From NCBI GenBank assembly GCA_022495005.1, contig JAGYXB010001856.1:310001-374000 (forward strand): DNA of 64,000 bases. Direction: 5' to 3'. Below the pieces are notes generated by a model. The model ran no database searches. It was not told where the DNA came from and saw only the letters and a list, made by a program, of their open reading frames with translations. The DNA comes from Rhyacophila brunnea. Taxonomy: Eukaryota > Arthropoda > Insecta > Trichoptera > Rhyacophilidae. Positions 39,620 to 51,870 of the stretch are shown here, piece after piece; within the stretch, counting starts at the first letter, position 1, and the number at the start of each line of letters is the position of its first letter. The position numbers and the translations under genes are program-made.

Positions 39620-40829
39620 CATGTTTGGTTTAGGAGTACCAACACCTCTTCAAATTGGTTACCATAACGATTCGATTCTTGAAATTGGTGAAACCTATAA
39701 AAAGCGAGCATCCATCTGGAAAATTGTATTTAAATAATATAGTATAAAAATAGAATTTGTAAACTTACGTCATATACAAAATACCCAATATAGATGGTAT
39801 TATGCAGTAGCGTCCGGTATATACATGCTGTAGATGTGGAGCATCCCCAGCAATATTCGATAAAATTCTATACATTTTTGTGTATTTGTATGATCAATAA
39901 TTCAACAAGACTCTACAATCTACATTATTAATATTACGTAAATATCGTAGAACTACTAGTCCGTAATAATATCAAACACTATATTATTTTCTTGGTCACA
40001 TTTCTAGATTAGTTAAGAAATCTAAGTAGATAATGTGTGATTTCTCAACGGAATCCCTACAAGCAAAAGCCACCGCATAATATTTACAGAGCAGCGTCGA
40101 GCGATTTCCGCGGTTGGCCGGCCGAACCGAAATTAAAGTAATATACATTATGACGTTGCCAAGTAGTTCTGTATAAAGTATTTTCAAAAACAGTAGACCG
40201 ACTGTGGGCATTTTTTACCACGTTTTTCTCGGCTCGTATTCTTATTTGTCCGGTGGTTGTTTATCCAGTAAAAATCTTGCAATCGATTTTTAACTAACTT
40301 CCCGACTAGTTAGACATTTGAAACTTTTAGAATATATCAGAACACGATGTCAATGCATTCTTTTAATACTTTTAGCCATCTTTAAGTAGAATTGAATTAA
40401 TTTTCAGTTAATTCTGTTTTGTATGAAAAGTTATTTCGAAAGAAATCCGTAATCCAATCCTATATTATTGGTTGCTAAGGAGGTGGTCCTAGCAACTAAA
40501 ATATTAATATATACGTGCGTTACTATGGAAATCAAAATGACATTTCAGTATTGCATATTTGTTTTTTTGTTTGTTGCAAAATAGCAAAATTATACATCAG
40601 CTGGATTTACTCTACCGGCGATATTGCAGTAAAGAGGTTAAAGTTCACTTAAAAATATTTAATAAAAAAATGTATCTAGGTACGCATTATATGTATAATT
40701 GTATATATGTAACTCTTTCGTGTTCAAAAATGAACGCACCGTTGGCGTATGTTGTAAACAGCGCCTTCAACCAAAGAGCACAGATCCGATAAAGCTAATC
40801 TAAATACGTAATAATAATATTTCCACTCC
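39620..40829. other. Mixed AT-rich stretch, no gene seen
   Basis: Short frames at 39996-40211 (minus) and 40559-40792 (plus) show no recognisable family. Nothing else found. Confidence 0.35.
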
Positions 40830-41170
40830 GACGGTCGCTGTCAGGCGGGCACAACGCACAACACAGCAGCATGCAACAACTTTTGTTTTCATAACATGAA
40901 GACATCATTCCGCCCTCGCGAAATCCACCCTCCGCCCCGCCCGTACCCAGCCATCAAACGTTGCCGAATGAATTTTATGAATCGGCAATAAAATGCTCGG
41001 ATTTACGAGTCGCGCCCTCCACCCGCCGCCTGCGCTGTTACCCTAATACTTTGGAATCAGGGTTAAAATAAAAAAAAATATTTTTTATTATGATTCATTT
41101 GGATCGAGATCACGATAAAATTACTGCAGCAAGACTGCGAAAAAACGCGGTTATCGTGATCTGTAATCAA
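40830..41170. promoter_or_regulatory. GC-rich island, candidate regulatory DNA
   Basis: CpG-rich blocks (CCGCCCTCGCGAAATCC, CGCGCCCTCCACCCGCCGCC) alternate with GAATTTTATGAATCGGCAAT and AATAAAATGC, which resemble Caudal/Abd-B-type homeodomain sites. No open frame spans it. Confidence 0.35.
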
Positions 41171-41392
41171 ATGCGAAACAAATGTATGGATCGGTGGTCA
41201 TATGTATTTTAATGATATTTAAGTCATTTCAATAATAACGAAAATTCATTTAATATAATTTAAAAAATTAGGGCAATATTATTGATTATATTCGTGAAGA
41301 AGCAGTGTGACTGTGGGGTGTAGGTAAATGGCGTGTACTTAAACGGATGCATTGAATGAGATTTTATTTAAATCATATACCTACATAAATCA

Positions 41393-42125
41393 CAGTGGCG
41401 AAGGGTGACTTTTGAAAAGAGGTAGGCTGTGGAGATCTGATAAAAAGAACACACTTGTCAGGTATACTTACGAGAAATAAGAAGATAATACGATATTACT
41501 ACTAATGAATAGGTACACACTACTGACAACGACACACTAATTTTATGAAACTTCACAAACTCACGGACGACATAAAAATTAAGCGATCAGTTTAAATTAA
41601 GTACCTTCGTATTTTTTCAAAACATTTATACACATCAAAAATCATTAGATAAAAGTTCTTTTTCACACAGTCTATATTAATATTCTGTCAGTTAAACAGT
41701 CTATATTAATATTCGATTAAACACCATAGAAATTATTTTTTAAAATTATCTAGTAAGTAATTATTTAGTTTTAGGCTCTGCGATCGGAGCTTACCTTTGT
41801 TCATACAATTCGACAGACTGGGCGGGGCTACGTGACGTAAAGTCCATATGAAAAAAAATGAGAATTAATTAAAATACAATCCGACCTTTATTTACACCAA
41901 GACAGATGGCGCGCTGTGGTATATTTTTTAAAACCTTTGCAGATTGTTTTATAATTATCTGTGTAATACATTCCTACACATACGGGATCCCTCGATGGCA
42001 AAATAAATTATTTTATAGAATATATAATAAAGTGATTATATAAATAAGTCAATATGCAATTAAAAAATATTTTTATTAAGAAGGTAGGCTTCAAATAATC
42101 GCCTAGTATGGAGTCTTCACCACTG
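41393..42125. mobile_element. Probable hAT-type non-autonomous element
   Basis: The left end reads CAGTGGCGAAGGGTGAC and the right end, on the minus strand, CAGTGGTGAAGACTCC. GGTAGGCT motifs recur inside both ends in opposite orientation. The 8-base flanks ATAAATCA and ACATATCA agree at 6 of 8 positions, as an aged hAT duplication would. No transposase was recognised. A 29-bp-period direct duplication (ACAGTCTATATTAATATTC at 41667 and 41696) lies inside. Confidence 0.5.
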
Positions 42126-44763
42126 ACATATCAATATATTGTTATACAGTAGAAACATTGAAAATTCAGTTGGCATGGCATGATTGTAAATTGTGTATTT
42201 GTTAATTCAGAATTATATAGGTAGTGATAACTCCTCCCGGCTGGATGATGCGTGGTGGTACTTGACTCTTCATCTTCGGGTTAGAGTATAGGGGGCGTTT
42301 GCAGAGACTTGACACATAGTCATTTTTCAGTAAAAGTGAAGGAACCACGGAACATGTGATTTTACACCTATGCGCAAAGTTGGATTCATCAAGTGATACA
42401 ATAAAATTAGGGGAATAGTTGTAAAGGGGGAATAATTCATATTAACAATTCATTAGTAAATCATTACTGAGGCTACATATATACATATATGCTACATATT
42501 GTCTAGGTAGAGACGGATTGACCTTTTTAACTGACCGGATCTTCAGATCACTGAAATCAATGGAACACAATATTACACTTGTTATTGGACGTTTTTTGTG
42601 TGATTATTGTTAATTATATGTCATTTATTAAATAAGATTATCTTAAACACGAATGATTATTTGGCGAGAACCACCGCTCAGGCTGTGGCGATTTTCGAAT
42701 CGCTATCCCATTCGGTTCAGGGTGTGTTTTTAACTGATTAATATTTTTAAACATAATAATACGTTTAAAAGAGCGCGGGACGAGGGTAGTAGAATTCTAG
42801 AATCTTCTATTTTGTCTTAACAGAGATTACCGTAAGCCATTGTCAATACTCGGCATCGAGGTCCATTGAAGATTGGGAATCTTACTTTATAAATGCGCGG
42901 GATGAATGGGGTTAGGTATTTGAGGGTGCTACGCGATTACGTTTACAGATATTTGATAAGTATTATTTAGATTTTTGATGGAAAATTAGGGCATTTGTGT
43001 ATAGAATTTATACCTAGGGTAGGATAGGTTTGGTTTAGTAGATTATGAGTTATATTATGGTTTTAATTTGTATACTTCTCGCTTGTTAACTAAATTAAAC
43101 GTATTTGCTGTGTCAAATCGTAATGTAGATGTCAAACAATTTCATTCACTGTTACCAGCACCAAGACGATAATTTTCCAGTACCCTGGCGTCTATAAGAC
43201 GTCTTTAAGTCGGTGGCGCTAAATCAGGTAATTTTACACATTTGTTATGGATGCACATTGACGGATAATGGGATGTAGTGTAACAAATTTTAATGTACAA
43301 TTTAAATTTAATTTCAGCCACAATTATCTGTAATGCAGATTGTGTTGATTTGAAACAGAAATATTATAAAATGAAACTGCGCTATTTATGGCACATGCTC
43401 ATAATTTAAAAAATCAAGGTAAAAAATTAAAATCGGTTTATAAAACGAGTATTCGCTACTAATATAGATTCAAATCTTTCTAAGGCTATTTTATCTAATT
43501 TTGCTATACGGGATTCATGTACCAAATTTACAATAACTGCAATACTACAAGATAAAATTATTTTAACGACTTATAGCCTTACTTAATTTTTAGAATACAA
43601 AGGTAAGCATTAATTATATTATTATTACATTATAAAACGTTTTACGTCTGATGGAAAATGCTCATATAAAATCGTGAAAACAAGCAAATCATTTCGAACA
43701 TAAAATTCCTGACAGATTAGCGTGACGACAGCACATTGATTTAAAATACTTTTACTGCAAAACTTCGGAGGTAAGAAAAACACGTTTGAACTGCTTTATC
43801 AACTGTTTCTATAAATGTCTGATTCGTATTTTTTTCATATAAAAGTTAGTGACTATAAAAAGATTCTTAATAAAAATGAAAAAACCGTGTAATTCATGAT
43901 ATATGCGAACAGATAACAAAATATTTTATGTAGGCTTTAATTGTAATTGATCAATTTATTTTTTCATTCAGTCAATTTTGAGCATCGCGACTTCTTCCAA
44001 ATTTAATGTCTATCTAGCGATTCCTGCATATCGCCATTATATCGGACCATTATTGACACTCGAATATACCATCGTGTAGGCGTCCTGTCTCTTCCGTGTC
44101 CGTGTCTAAATTTCCACTGCCAATGAGTATTTAAAAAAATATTATTTTTCCTTTTGATTATGTAGGTAAGGTACTTACACAAAGAACTGCAAAACTCTTT
44201 TCAGATATGTTTTAGAAAACCAGTCTTTCACGTGTAGACATAAATTTCACTATTGAATTTATTTATTTGATTTGTACATACCTATGCTTAACAATATTTA
44301 TTAAATTTATCGATACCATAGTTCAATAGGGAAACAACTCAAAAAATCTTGTTCCATGATAATGGCGTTTTTAATTTTTTGTAAAAATTCTCATTTTAAT
44401 TTTTAAGTCTTGATTTTGAGGAAATTGTTTGTTTTTTTATATTTAGTTAAGTGGAATTCAGCAATGCACAATGAAATTTTATAGCTTAATAAAGAATTAG
44501 TCCAGAATATTCAGGATATAAGTAACTGAATTAATGATTAATCTCATGACATATTGAAGAAATTTTTGACTCTTTTTTGATGGATTATAAAGAAATTTAT
44601 ACACCAAATGGCATTATTAACTCAAAACCTTGAATTTTTGAGTAGTTTTCTTAGTAAAATGGGGTATCGATATGTACCTACCTAGCAATTAACAAACTAT
44701 TAAAGTGTTAATAAATCTATGGTAAAATGTATCTTCTTCTTCGTCGTGTCGGGTCTTCAATAG
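42126..44763. other. AT-rich stretch with mixed patches, no gene seen
   Basis: Less AT-rich patches occur at 42230-42300, 42660-42960 and 43140-43230. None has a supported frame or repeat ends. Confidence 0.35.
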
Positions 44764-44950
44764 CTATAATGTTTCGCTCCAGAAGTTGGCGAAGGCAACA
44801 CCATTTTCCTCGGCTTGTAGGATCTCGTCAAAATTGCAGCTTACCGGGCAAGCCTTGCATGAAAATAGGTGTTCCATGCTTTGTATTTTACCGCTCTCGC
44901 AGGTTTGGTCATTGGAGAACCCCCACTTCACGATTTAAGAAGAATGTATG
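44764..44950 (-). pseudogene. LINE ORF2 C-terminal fragment
   Basis: The minus-strand frame reads SNDQTCESGKIQSMEHLFSC, then KACPVSC, and later EILQAEENGVAFANFW before a TAG at 44764-44766. A Cys-x-Cys/His/Cys knuckle with Gln-Ser-Met-Glu-His, followed by a short helical tail, is typical of the end of non-LTR retrotransposon ORF2 proteins (after the reverse transcriptase). The first Cys pair is altered (CES for the usual CxC). The 3' flank has an AAGAAGAAG-like run. All upstream reverse-transcriptase sequence is missing. Confidence 0.6.
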
Positions 44951-45924
44951 GAAATGTTTGATGTATCCAAATTATTGTTCCAATAAAACTAAAATTATCA
45001 TTTCAAAACGATTTAAATCGTGTAAGTTTTCTATTCGATAACTATTAGGAAAATAAAATATATTTTTTAGACAAGAGAGTAAGGTTTTACCACGTGCATA
45101 TATAAAACAATGTTATCCAAAATGAAGCAAGGAGAGAATTGTGATTAATGGCAGGAAATATTGTGAGGGAAGTAAAAAGAGCGGCCGGACGAAGCGAGTT
45201 GGCTTGCCTTCTATAAATATTGTTTACTTCGGGATATTTGATAAAAATGTGGACGCCATGTGCTGCCTTCGACAAAAATGCAGTATTTCCGTAAGGTACA
45301 TTTTTAAAAAAAATTGAATTAAAAAAAGAAGAAGTTGAATAATAATTATAAAAGAAGTTGTTAAAAACATACTGGTGCTCTTGATAAAAAATGCACTCAT
45401 CATCAGGTCTTATGGTATTGAAGATGTTCAAGTCCTATTTGGGTGTTAGTAGATTTAAAGACCCTGACGTCGTAGGCTATTTAGATTACAAATTTGCAGT
45501 TGCCTCAATATTAGTATGAAAAAGGTCAACACTACTACCTATACTTAGTCATATGTCACATTTGTGATTTTTCCCGTGATTTAGGTAATCGTAATATTAT
45601 ATTAAAACCATAACAGGTGGTTTGAGATGTCTTTTTTATGCCACGCCGGATATTCCAATTTTTAATTACATTATTTCTATTTAAATTCGATGAAAGATTT
45701 TCAAACAAATAAATGGGATGTTGCTATCATTTTGCGTGTGGAGTGGGCAATCTAAATTTTGATTTTAGTCTATTGTTATGTAATATTGAAATATTTTTTT
45801 ATAGAATATATTTTTTTTGTTCAATACTGAATATACATAAGGTTAAATAATCCGAATGCTTTAGCCTTAATTGATCACAGAGCAGATTGTAGTTAAACGT
45901 ATATAGTAATTCGCACGAATCATA
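44951..45924. other. AT-rich stretch, no gene supported
   Basis: A 114-codon minus-strand frame (45087-45431) is Phe/Tyr/Asn-rich and matches no family; it is treated as chance. Nothing else found. Confidence 0.35.
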
Positions 45925-46152
45925 GACTGATCCATATTTAAACGCAAAAGCTCTCACCCGGAAAGTGAAAGACGTAAGTTCGAGTCCAACTCGGTTAAAC
46001 TCATTTTTTTTCTTCTTTCTTCCTGCGATTCATCAAAATTAAAAAAATTACAACATACAATTTTTATCTTTCACTGCCAAGTAGTCCCACACAATACAAT
46101 ATTTTCTCTCACAGGGAGCAATACGGGGCGGCTAGTATATATATATATTCAA
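45925..46152 (+). repeat. tRNA-derived SINE copy with TA-repeat tail
   Basis: A tRNA-like 3' half with CTCTCACCCGGAAAGTGAAA, then GTAAGTTCGAGTCCAACTCG (box B). A body follows with CAAGTAGTCCCACACAATAC, ending GGGGCGGCTAGTATATATAT. The box A half is poorly preserved. Confidence 0.6.
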
Positions 46153-47902
46153 CAATGTATAATATATGAGTTAGTATTCAACACATATATACGGATTCCA
46201 CACATTATGTGTTTCACACACGAAAGCTTATATATATGAGTGAAATATGTTTTAAATAAATTGTTATAAAAAAAATATATTTAAGTAATTGCTGAATCGC
46301 TGAATGAATATTATATTGATTTACTGACAAAACGTGTATAAATGATGATGTAACCTATATTTTTAGTTTTTAACCAATTAATATTATCTCTCACTCTTAC
46401 TATTTGAAATATACTTATAACATTTTATTGGTGTCCATGCCTTGTTTTTTTGTATTTGATATAAATCATGAATGTAGATATCGTGATACTTCTAGTATGT
46501 AGGATGCAAATCGCGAGTAGCCATCGGCCATAAGTCATGAAACGCCTGCGGCACTACTACTCGTGGACCAACGGACCTCCCTCCCCAATATAACTTATGT
46601 CTCTCGATTTGTTTCACTTTATTGAACGCTCCTGTGAGACGTCAGGTCAAGATAGAAAACTTTTGTGATATAATAATTTATTATAGGAAGGAAGATTGAA
46701 TGAAAATAAACTTATTTTAATACATTTTGTGAGTGCTAAAGTAATATAAAGATGATTATGTGTAATAAGAGAGTATTAATTATAATTATGTATTTGCAAA
46801 AAAAAAATTGTCTCACAACTTTGAAAAGTATTAAGAGAGTACTGAGTAAGATTCAAACACAAAGCGTTAAACTACTGACCCGTGTACTAATCTGGTAGAT
46901 GTAACCTTCAAAATACTCAACATGAGGTATTGTCGATAATCTCGACCATTTTTGAAATTTAAATTAAAGATTTAAAATTGTCAACTTGATCCATATATGG
47001 CATCAGGATTACTGAATTTAGTTTTGGCATCCCCGGTACTCGTTACTATTAAATTAATTATTTTTTATTCAAGATATTAAAACAATATTAAAAAATATAC
47101 TATTGTTTACTGAAAAAACATAAATTTATTAAAAAAGAATAAACTTAAGCTGTGTATTTTTTTTTCTTTTCCATGTTTCCGTCTTGTGTAGGTACTTACA
47201 ATTATTTTCAGTCTTCAATCTAAAAATATATTTTTTTTTATTTATTTGACATAACAGACACTTCAAAATATTTAATTTTCTAATAACATGTTATACCAAC
47301 AGTTAACAGTGAAAAAACCTTTATTCTAATTCTATGAAAAATTCAAAAATATTTTAACGTATTAAGTAAATTTATTTTATCAATGAGTTATTACAAATGA
47401 TTACATTTTGTAGGTACTAAAATAGTAATTCTAAAATAATAAATACAACTTCAATATAAATAATCTCAAGAAATATTTTATCAATAATTATAGATTACTA
47501 GAAATGTTATTAAAAACATATAGCTTATATGTATTTGACTAATATAAAATAAACAATCCAGATTTAAAAAAATGAAAATAAATAATTACTAATTTGTTTC
47601 ATGTTTCTAACGTGTAAGACTATAATAATTGAACTAGAAAAGAATCTAGATGCATATCACATGCCTTTGTATGCACATGCAAGCAGCGGTAGAGTACATA
47701 ATATTGCCGATGAAAACGAAAAAATGTAAATCCGAATGTTTTATGACACACGTGTATAGAATAAGGGTGCACTAAAATAATATCGACGCTACAAAACCAA
47801 GAAAGCTAAATGTGGAACATTGTTTCGTTGACAAAATCTTTTATTTCAAATATAACAAAAAAGTGCTTAAAGATAATAAAAATACTTTATAATATAATAT
47901 TA
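46153..47902. other. AT-rich stretch with one mixed patch
   Basis: A GC-richer patch at 46490-46640 (GCGAGTAGCCATCGGCC, GCCTGCGGCACTACTAC) is a possible regulatory element. The rest has long A/T tracts and no feature. Confidence 0.35.
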
Positions 47903-47924
47903 CTAGCTGACCCAGCAAACGTTG

Positions 47925-48120
47925 TGTCATATAATTATTTAATGGGGGTTAGGATATAGGTATGGATGGGAATGTAGGATAGGGATAAGCATGAGACTCG
48001 GGGAAATTGGATGCAGGGTCGTGGATGGTTTGAGAATTACCTCTAGGACCTCATGCTTATCCCTATCCTACATTCCCATCCATACCTATATCCTAACCCC
48101 CATTAAATAATTATATGACA
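47925..48120. repeat. 71-bp perfect inverted repeat around a 54-bp spacer
   Basis: Bases 47925-47995 and 48050-48120 are exact reverse complements by eye. The arms begin TGTCATATAATTATTTAATG and match the end of the LTR at 48145 less well (a related but diverged version). The structure would form a very stable hairpin. Confidence 0.9.
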
Positions 48121-48125
48121 TTGGG

Positions 48126-48143
48126 GCCCCACGTTGGGCGCCA
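48126..48143 (-). other. Retrotransposon primer-binding site
   Basis: On the minus strand TGGCGCCCAACGTGGGGC lies one base beyond the LTR end (…ATGACA), the position and sequence type of a minus-strand primer site using a host tRNA 3' end. Confidence 0.7.
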
Positions 48144-49204
48144 ATGTCATATAATGACTTTATGTGTAGGTAAGGAATAGGTATGGATGGGAATGTAGGA
48201 TAGGGATAAGCATGAGACTCGGGGAAATAGAATGCAGGGTCGTGGATGGTTTGACTTATTACCTCTAAGACCTCAGTTACCCGTCCGGTTACTACACTCA
48301 TTCGTTGGATGTTCCTGTATAATAATGATAAAGTACATAAAGATGGAATAAATATAAGTATCTCGGATTGAGCGCCACTCTATGATGATGCATAGAGACA
48401 ATAGTGATAAGGAAAATTAAATGAAAAGCAAGTAGAGAAATTTCAACAATTGTATATTAATAAATAAGATAACTTGCGGGCTACAGTGTATAAAAATGTA
48501 TAATTACTTAAGTGAATCACGAGCACCTAATGCGATACAATGTTTAATTAAATAAGAACAAAAACCCAAAAGCTAATTCGAAACAAAGACTAGTTCGGTG
48601 GACCGTAACATAAATGAACAATAAATACCAATTATACAAAAGGCTCTCCAGCCTTTTCGCTGCCCTCGATTCCTTCCAGGACGGAATCGAGGAGTGCGTC
48701 TTCAAACGTGTGGGGACCGTGGAGTTACTCCGATCTCCTGGCGTGGGGGGGACGTCCTTCAGATGGCCATCGTCCTCGTCTCCAAAACGTCAGGAAATCG
48801 AAAGCCCTGTGCCCAGGGTCCGAGGCTCGGAACTGGCCAAGACGTCTGCTTCCTTCGAAAGGTCAAGACTGAGAGATCGACTCCCGCTTCGCCTTCGTGT
48901 AAAAAGCCCGCTATCTCCTATAGCGCCGGAAATAGTGTCACGAACTCCGTACAAACTATCCCGTGCGCAGGCGTGGTCCGGTCGTACTTTTGCGTAGTGT
49001 TGCCCTCGTAAAGACTTCCTTGACTTAGTGTGTTATGTTATAAAATAACATGACAGTTGTTCTACCATATAAATTATTTCTAGTGAATATTTTGGTTGTT
49101 AAATAAAAAATAACGAATGTATCGTAAGTGTGTGGGGATGGGATATATGACAGAAAGAGGAATAGAGCGCTGTAGACGATGACCGCCAATAAAAACAAAA
49201 AAAC

Positions 49205-50361
49205 AATATCATAATGAATGAATTACCTGTGACAGGATCTCGTTGTTTAATGTTTATGCAATATCCGTCTTGTCCCTTCCAGAAAATTAGCGGATATTGG
49301 AGAGCGTCGTATGAACGGTGTGTGTCAGCGATGAACTCCAGATTATTGTTTCTTCTTCGAATCACGATTTCTCGCGTCGATGTGCGGTCACCAACCATGA
49401 TTCCAGCAATGTCGTCAACAACAGGCGCATTGAATCGACGCACGTGCTCTCCAGCTGGTGTTTTATTAGGATTGATGACAATAGCGTGATTGTCACTTTG
49501 CAATTCGTGCATGTGTGCTTTGAAGAATTTCAATAATTCATTGTGCTCATTCAACAGGGCGTACAGTTCGCCGACGATACGCCTGGCATTAGGCGAATTG
49601 AGGCTATTGTAGCCGCAACGTGCATCCACATGATTGATGTCCTCACCGCCCATGAAGTAGATTTGTAAAAATTTATGTGGTTCGTTTGGCATTGGCAGCA
49701 ATGAGCCTACTTTGTTGTATACTTGGCCTTTTATTTTGAACGTAGAATGGAATTGTTGACCATTTGCCGCAGTATTGTGAACTATTTCTGTTGCTCCGAA
49801 CGAAGTCTTTTGGAAGCATGAATTGAATGTGCGAATGGACTTCAGGAGCAGGTTTGAATCTGGAACCGTGCCGATGAGCAAGCCGTTCAATGGTTCTGGT
49901 GGTATCTCAATTTCTGGTAGTAACACTTTTCCTGATGCGCAACACATCCCGGCTGACTCATGTTTGAATTTGAGCGCATGACAATGGGGACATTCTTTGT
50001 CCATAGCACCAATCAGCACTTTCGGATGAGCGGAATATTCAATATCTGGCTCGTACTCGAATGCGAGACGAAGGAACGAAGCGGATGTAAATGTTCGATG
50101 TACTTGTTGGCGTTGTCGGTCATTTGCTCTGCGTGTGTTAACTACGAACCGGCGCGCTTGGCTCCGTTCCAATTGTCGTTGTTGATTTCGTTCAGCTCGT
50201 GCCTCTTGTGATTGGGATGCACGCAATTGCAACATGCTTACACGCACGTTTTTGTTATCTTGTTGGATTTGTTCGTCTGTTCTTTCTGCTCTACTATTTC
50301 GCATGTTTGTTGCTTTATTTGTTCGACGGCCCAAATAGCCTTCCTTGCGTCTTGATGGCAT
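49205..50361 (-). pseudogene. Helitron replicase N-terminal fragment
   Basis: About 385 codons from MPSRRKEGYLGRR, the second Met of the frame, chosen because it follows Helitron N-termini. Features in order: a Gln/Arg-rich coiled segment at residues ~20-80, DIEYSAHPKVLIG, a CxxC...C knuckle (CPHCHALKFKHESAGMCC), PEPLNGLLIG, NSCFQKTSFGA, GSLLPMPNEPHKFLQIYFMG, NKTPAGEHVRRFNAP, MVGD and HRSYDALQYPLIFW, ending at DPVTG. This is the Helitron-like N-terminal domain. The HUH nuclease and the Pif1-type helicase that should follow are absent. The break after DPVTG coincides with CACAG|GTAATT, a donor-like sequence, so either an internal deletion or an intron could explain it. Deletion is more likely, since the 3' terminus is close. 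Confidence 0.85.
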
Positions 50362-50872
50362 TATGCACTGTAATACACGCACATAAAAATAGATAAATTA
50401 AAATAAATCGTACAAAATTTTGCACGCACTGCGTTGTGATATGCCGAATGAAATGTCAAAATGACGCGACGCTTCTCTTGAATTCTTCTCGGGCGTAGCG
50501 CCATCTGTCATTCAGCAACATAAATAATTTCGTTCTGTTTGAAATACGAACGACGGTTAAATTTGTTCATACAAAAATAATAAAATCGCGAATAAAAAAT
50601 GGGAGGGTGGGGGTAGGAGAGTGAAAATTTGGGGTTATAAGTATTTTTTGATGCAAAATAATAAAAAAAATACAAAAAGAAATTTTCAAAAAAATAAAAG
50701 AAAAAAATTTCTGGATAGAGATACCCTAATCATTTAGCGGTATGAAATATACTTGTTGACCTATTCTCATATCTAACAAATATACATAAAAAAATTCATA
50801 AAAATCGGTCGAGCCATTTCGGAGGAGTTCGACCACAAACATCGTGACACGAGATTTTTATATATATAGAGA

Positions 50873-51539
50873 TAAAGGATGCAGTAAGTACACAAAATTA
50901 TGATGATTTTTTAATTATTTCGTCTTCCATCCATTTTTAGAATGAATGGGATGGAGATGGCATCTGTAGCATTCATTGAATGGATTGGTTATAAATTAAA
51001 AAGAAAAAGGTGGCCTACCATTGACATTTTGTTTTCGATATTTATTTACGTAAAGTTGATTCCGTTTTTATGTGATTGTTCTAAATTAAAAAAAGATCAC
51101 TAGGTACTAATTATAAAATCTTGAGGAACAACAAATGTTTTCTAAGTAATTTAATCATTATATAAAATACCTGCTTTTTTAACGTCGAATGAACGTCTTT
51201 TTTCAATATCTTTGGTGGTAACTAGAGGTTGTTATCGAGAAATCTCATCTCGAAAATTTTCGAGAAATAATTGGAAATGGTGAATCTTGAAACTTGGAAA
51301 ATTAATTTTCTTAAGTCTCAAGAATTCTTTTATCTTTAGAGAAATTACTTAGAAAAAATAACAAAAATAAGTTGAAACGGAAAAAACTGCCAACCGGAAA
51401 CTAAAATATATAAAAAATGGTGGCATAAGAAAATGTAAAAATAATTAAAATAATAATAAATAAATTATTCTAGGTAGGTATCTATTATTAAGATTTTTTT
51501 TTAATAAATCAATAGAGTTTTTATAATATACTGACATTG
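50873..51539. other. AT-rich stretch with a possible hAT relic
   Basis: At about 51225-51320 TAGAGGTTGTTATCGAGAAA and repeated TCTCGAAAATTTTCGAGA resemble the left end of the hAT at 35265, but no partner end or target duplication was found. Confidence 0.35.
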
Positions 51540-51870
51540 TAGTAGATATATTAACGAACTTATTAGTCATTTTATAGCGCGACCTGCATAAATTGCCAGT
51601 TGGTAATAAGCTTCGTCGCCTTGCATGTGCGGACGTCTTGCGGTTCGCGTTTCGCTGGCACTTACATACTTACAGCACGCGACTCAAATCAGCAGATGTC
51701 ACGTAATTTGACATTTAGTTCCGCAGCTATTGCGATTTCACATCCAAGCCAGAGTACCGAAGTACCGAGCAGACGTAGTGGCAATTTCAGCTCGTTAGTT
51801 GGCTGAAAATGGCTGGAAACGATAAGGCTCACGCGGCGTCTAGCGGAAAACGGATATTGTCGCGGTGGGT
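51540..51870. promoter_or_regulatory. GC-richer island, candidate regulatory DNA
   Basis: Contains TTTTATAGCGCGACCTGC, a CGTCTTGCGGTTCGCGTTTC block, and AGAGTACCGAAGTACCGAGC with a short tandem of GAAGTACC/GAGTACC. Frames of 68-72 codons occur on both strands without family resemblance. Confidence 0.3.

Larger units (their letters stand above)
47925..49055 (-). mobile_element. Deleted gypsy-like LTR retrotransposon nested in the Helitron
   Basis: GTTG is duplicated on both sides (47921-47924 and 49056-49059). Minus-strand layout: a 911-bp LTR (48145-49055) beginning TGTCATGTT and ending TATATGACA, one spacer base, then a primer-binding site TGGCGCCCAACGTGGGGC (48126-48143). Almost all internal sequence is lost. 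Next comes a 71-bp inverted copy of an LTR end, then a ~129-bp LTR-end fragment (47925-48053) terminating in ATGACA. No gag or pol remains. The primer site resembles those of insect gypsy-like elements. Confidence 0.8.
47903..50872 (-). mobile_element. Decayed Helitron, minus-strand orientation
   Basis: Read on the minus strand it starts TCTCTATATATATAAAAATC then TCGTGTCACG, a known Helitron-type 5' end. It finishes with the hairpin GCTGGGTCAGC followed by CTAG, the expected CTRR 3' end. It sits between A and T, as Helitrons do. It carries the N-terminal part of a Helitron replicase (49205-50361) but no Rep catalytic or helicase region, so it cannot move itself. An LTR element is nested near its 3' end; without it the end reads GCAAACGTTGTTCTACCATA, the usual Helitron 3' sequence. 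Confidence 0.85.

Noticed and set aside
45087..45431. 114-codon minus-strand frame
   Set aside because: No recognisable motif; amino-acid content as expected for AT-rich DNA.
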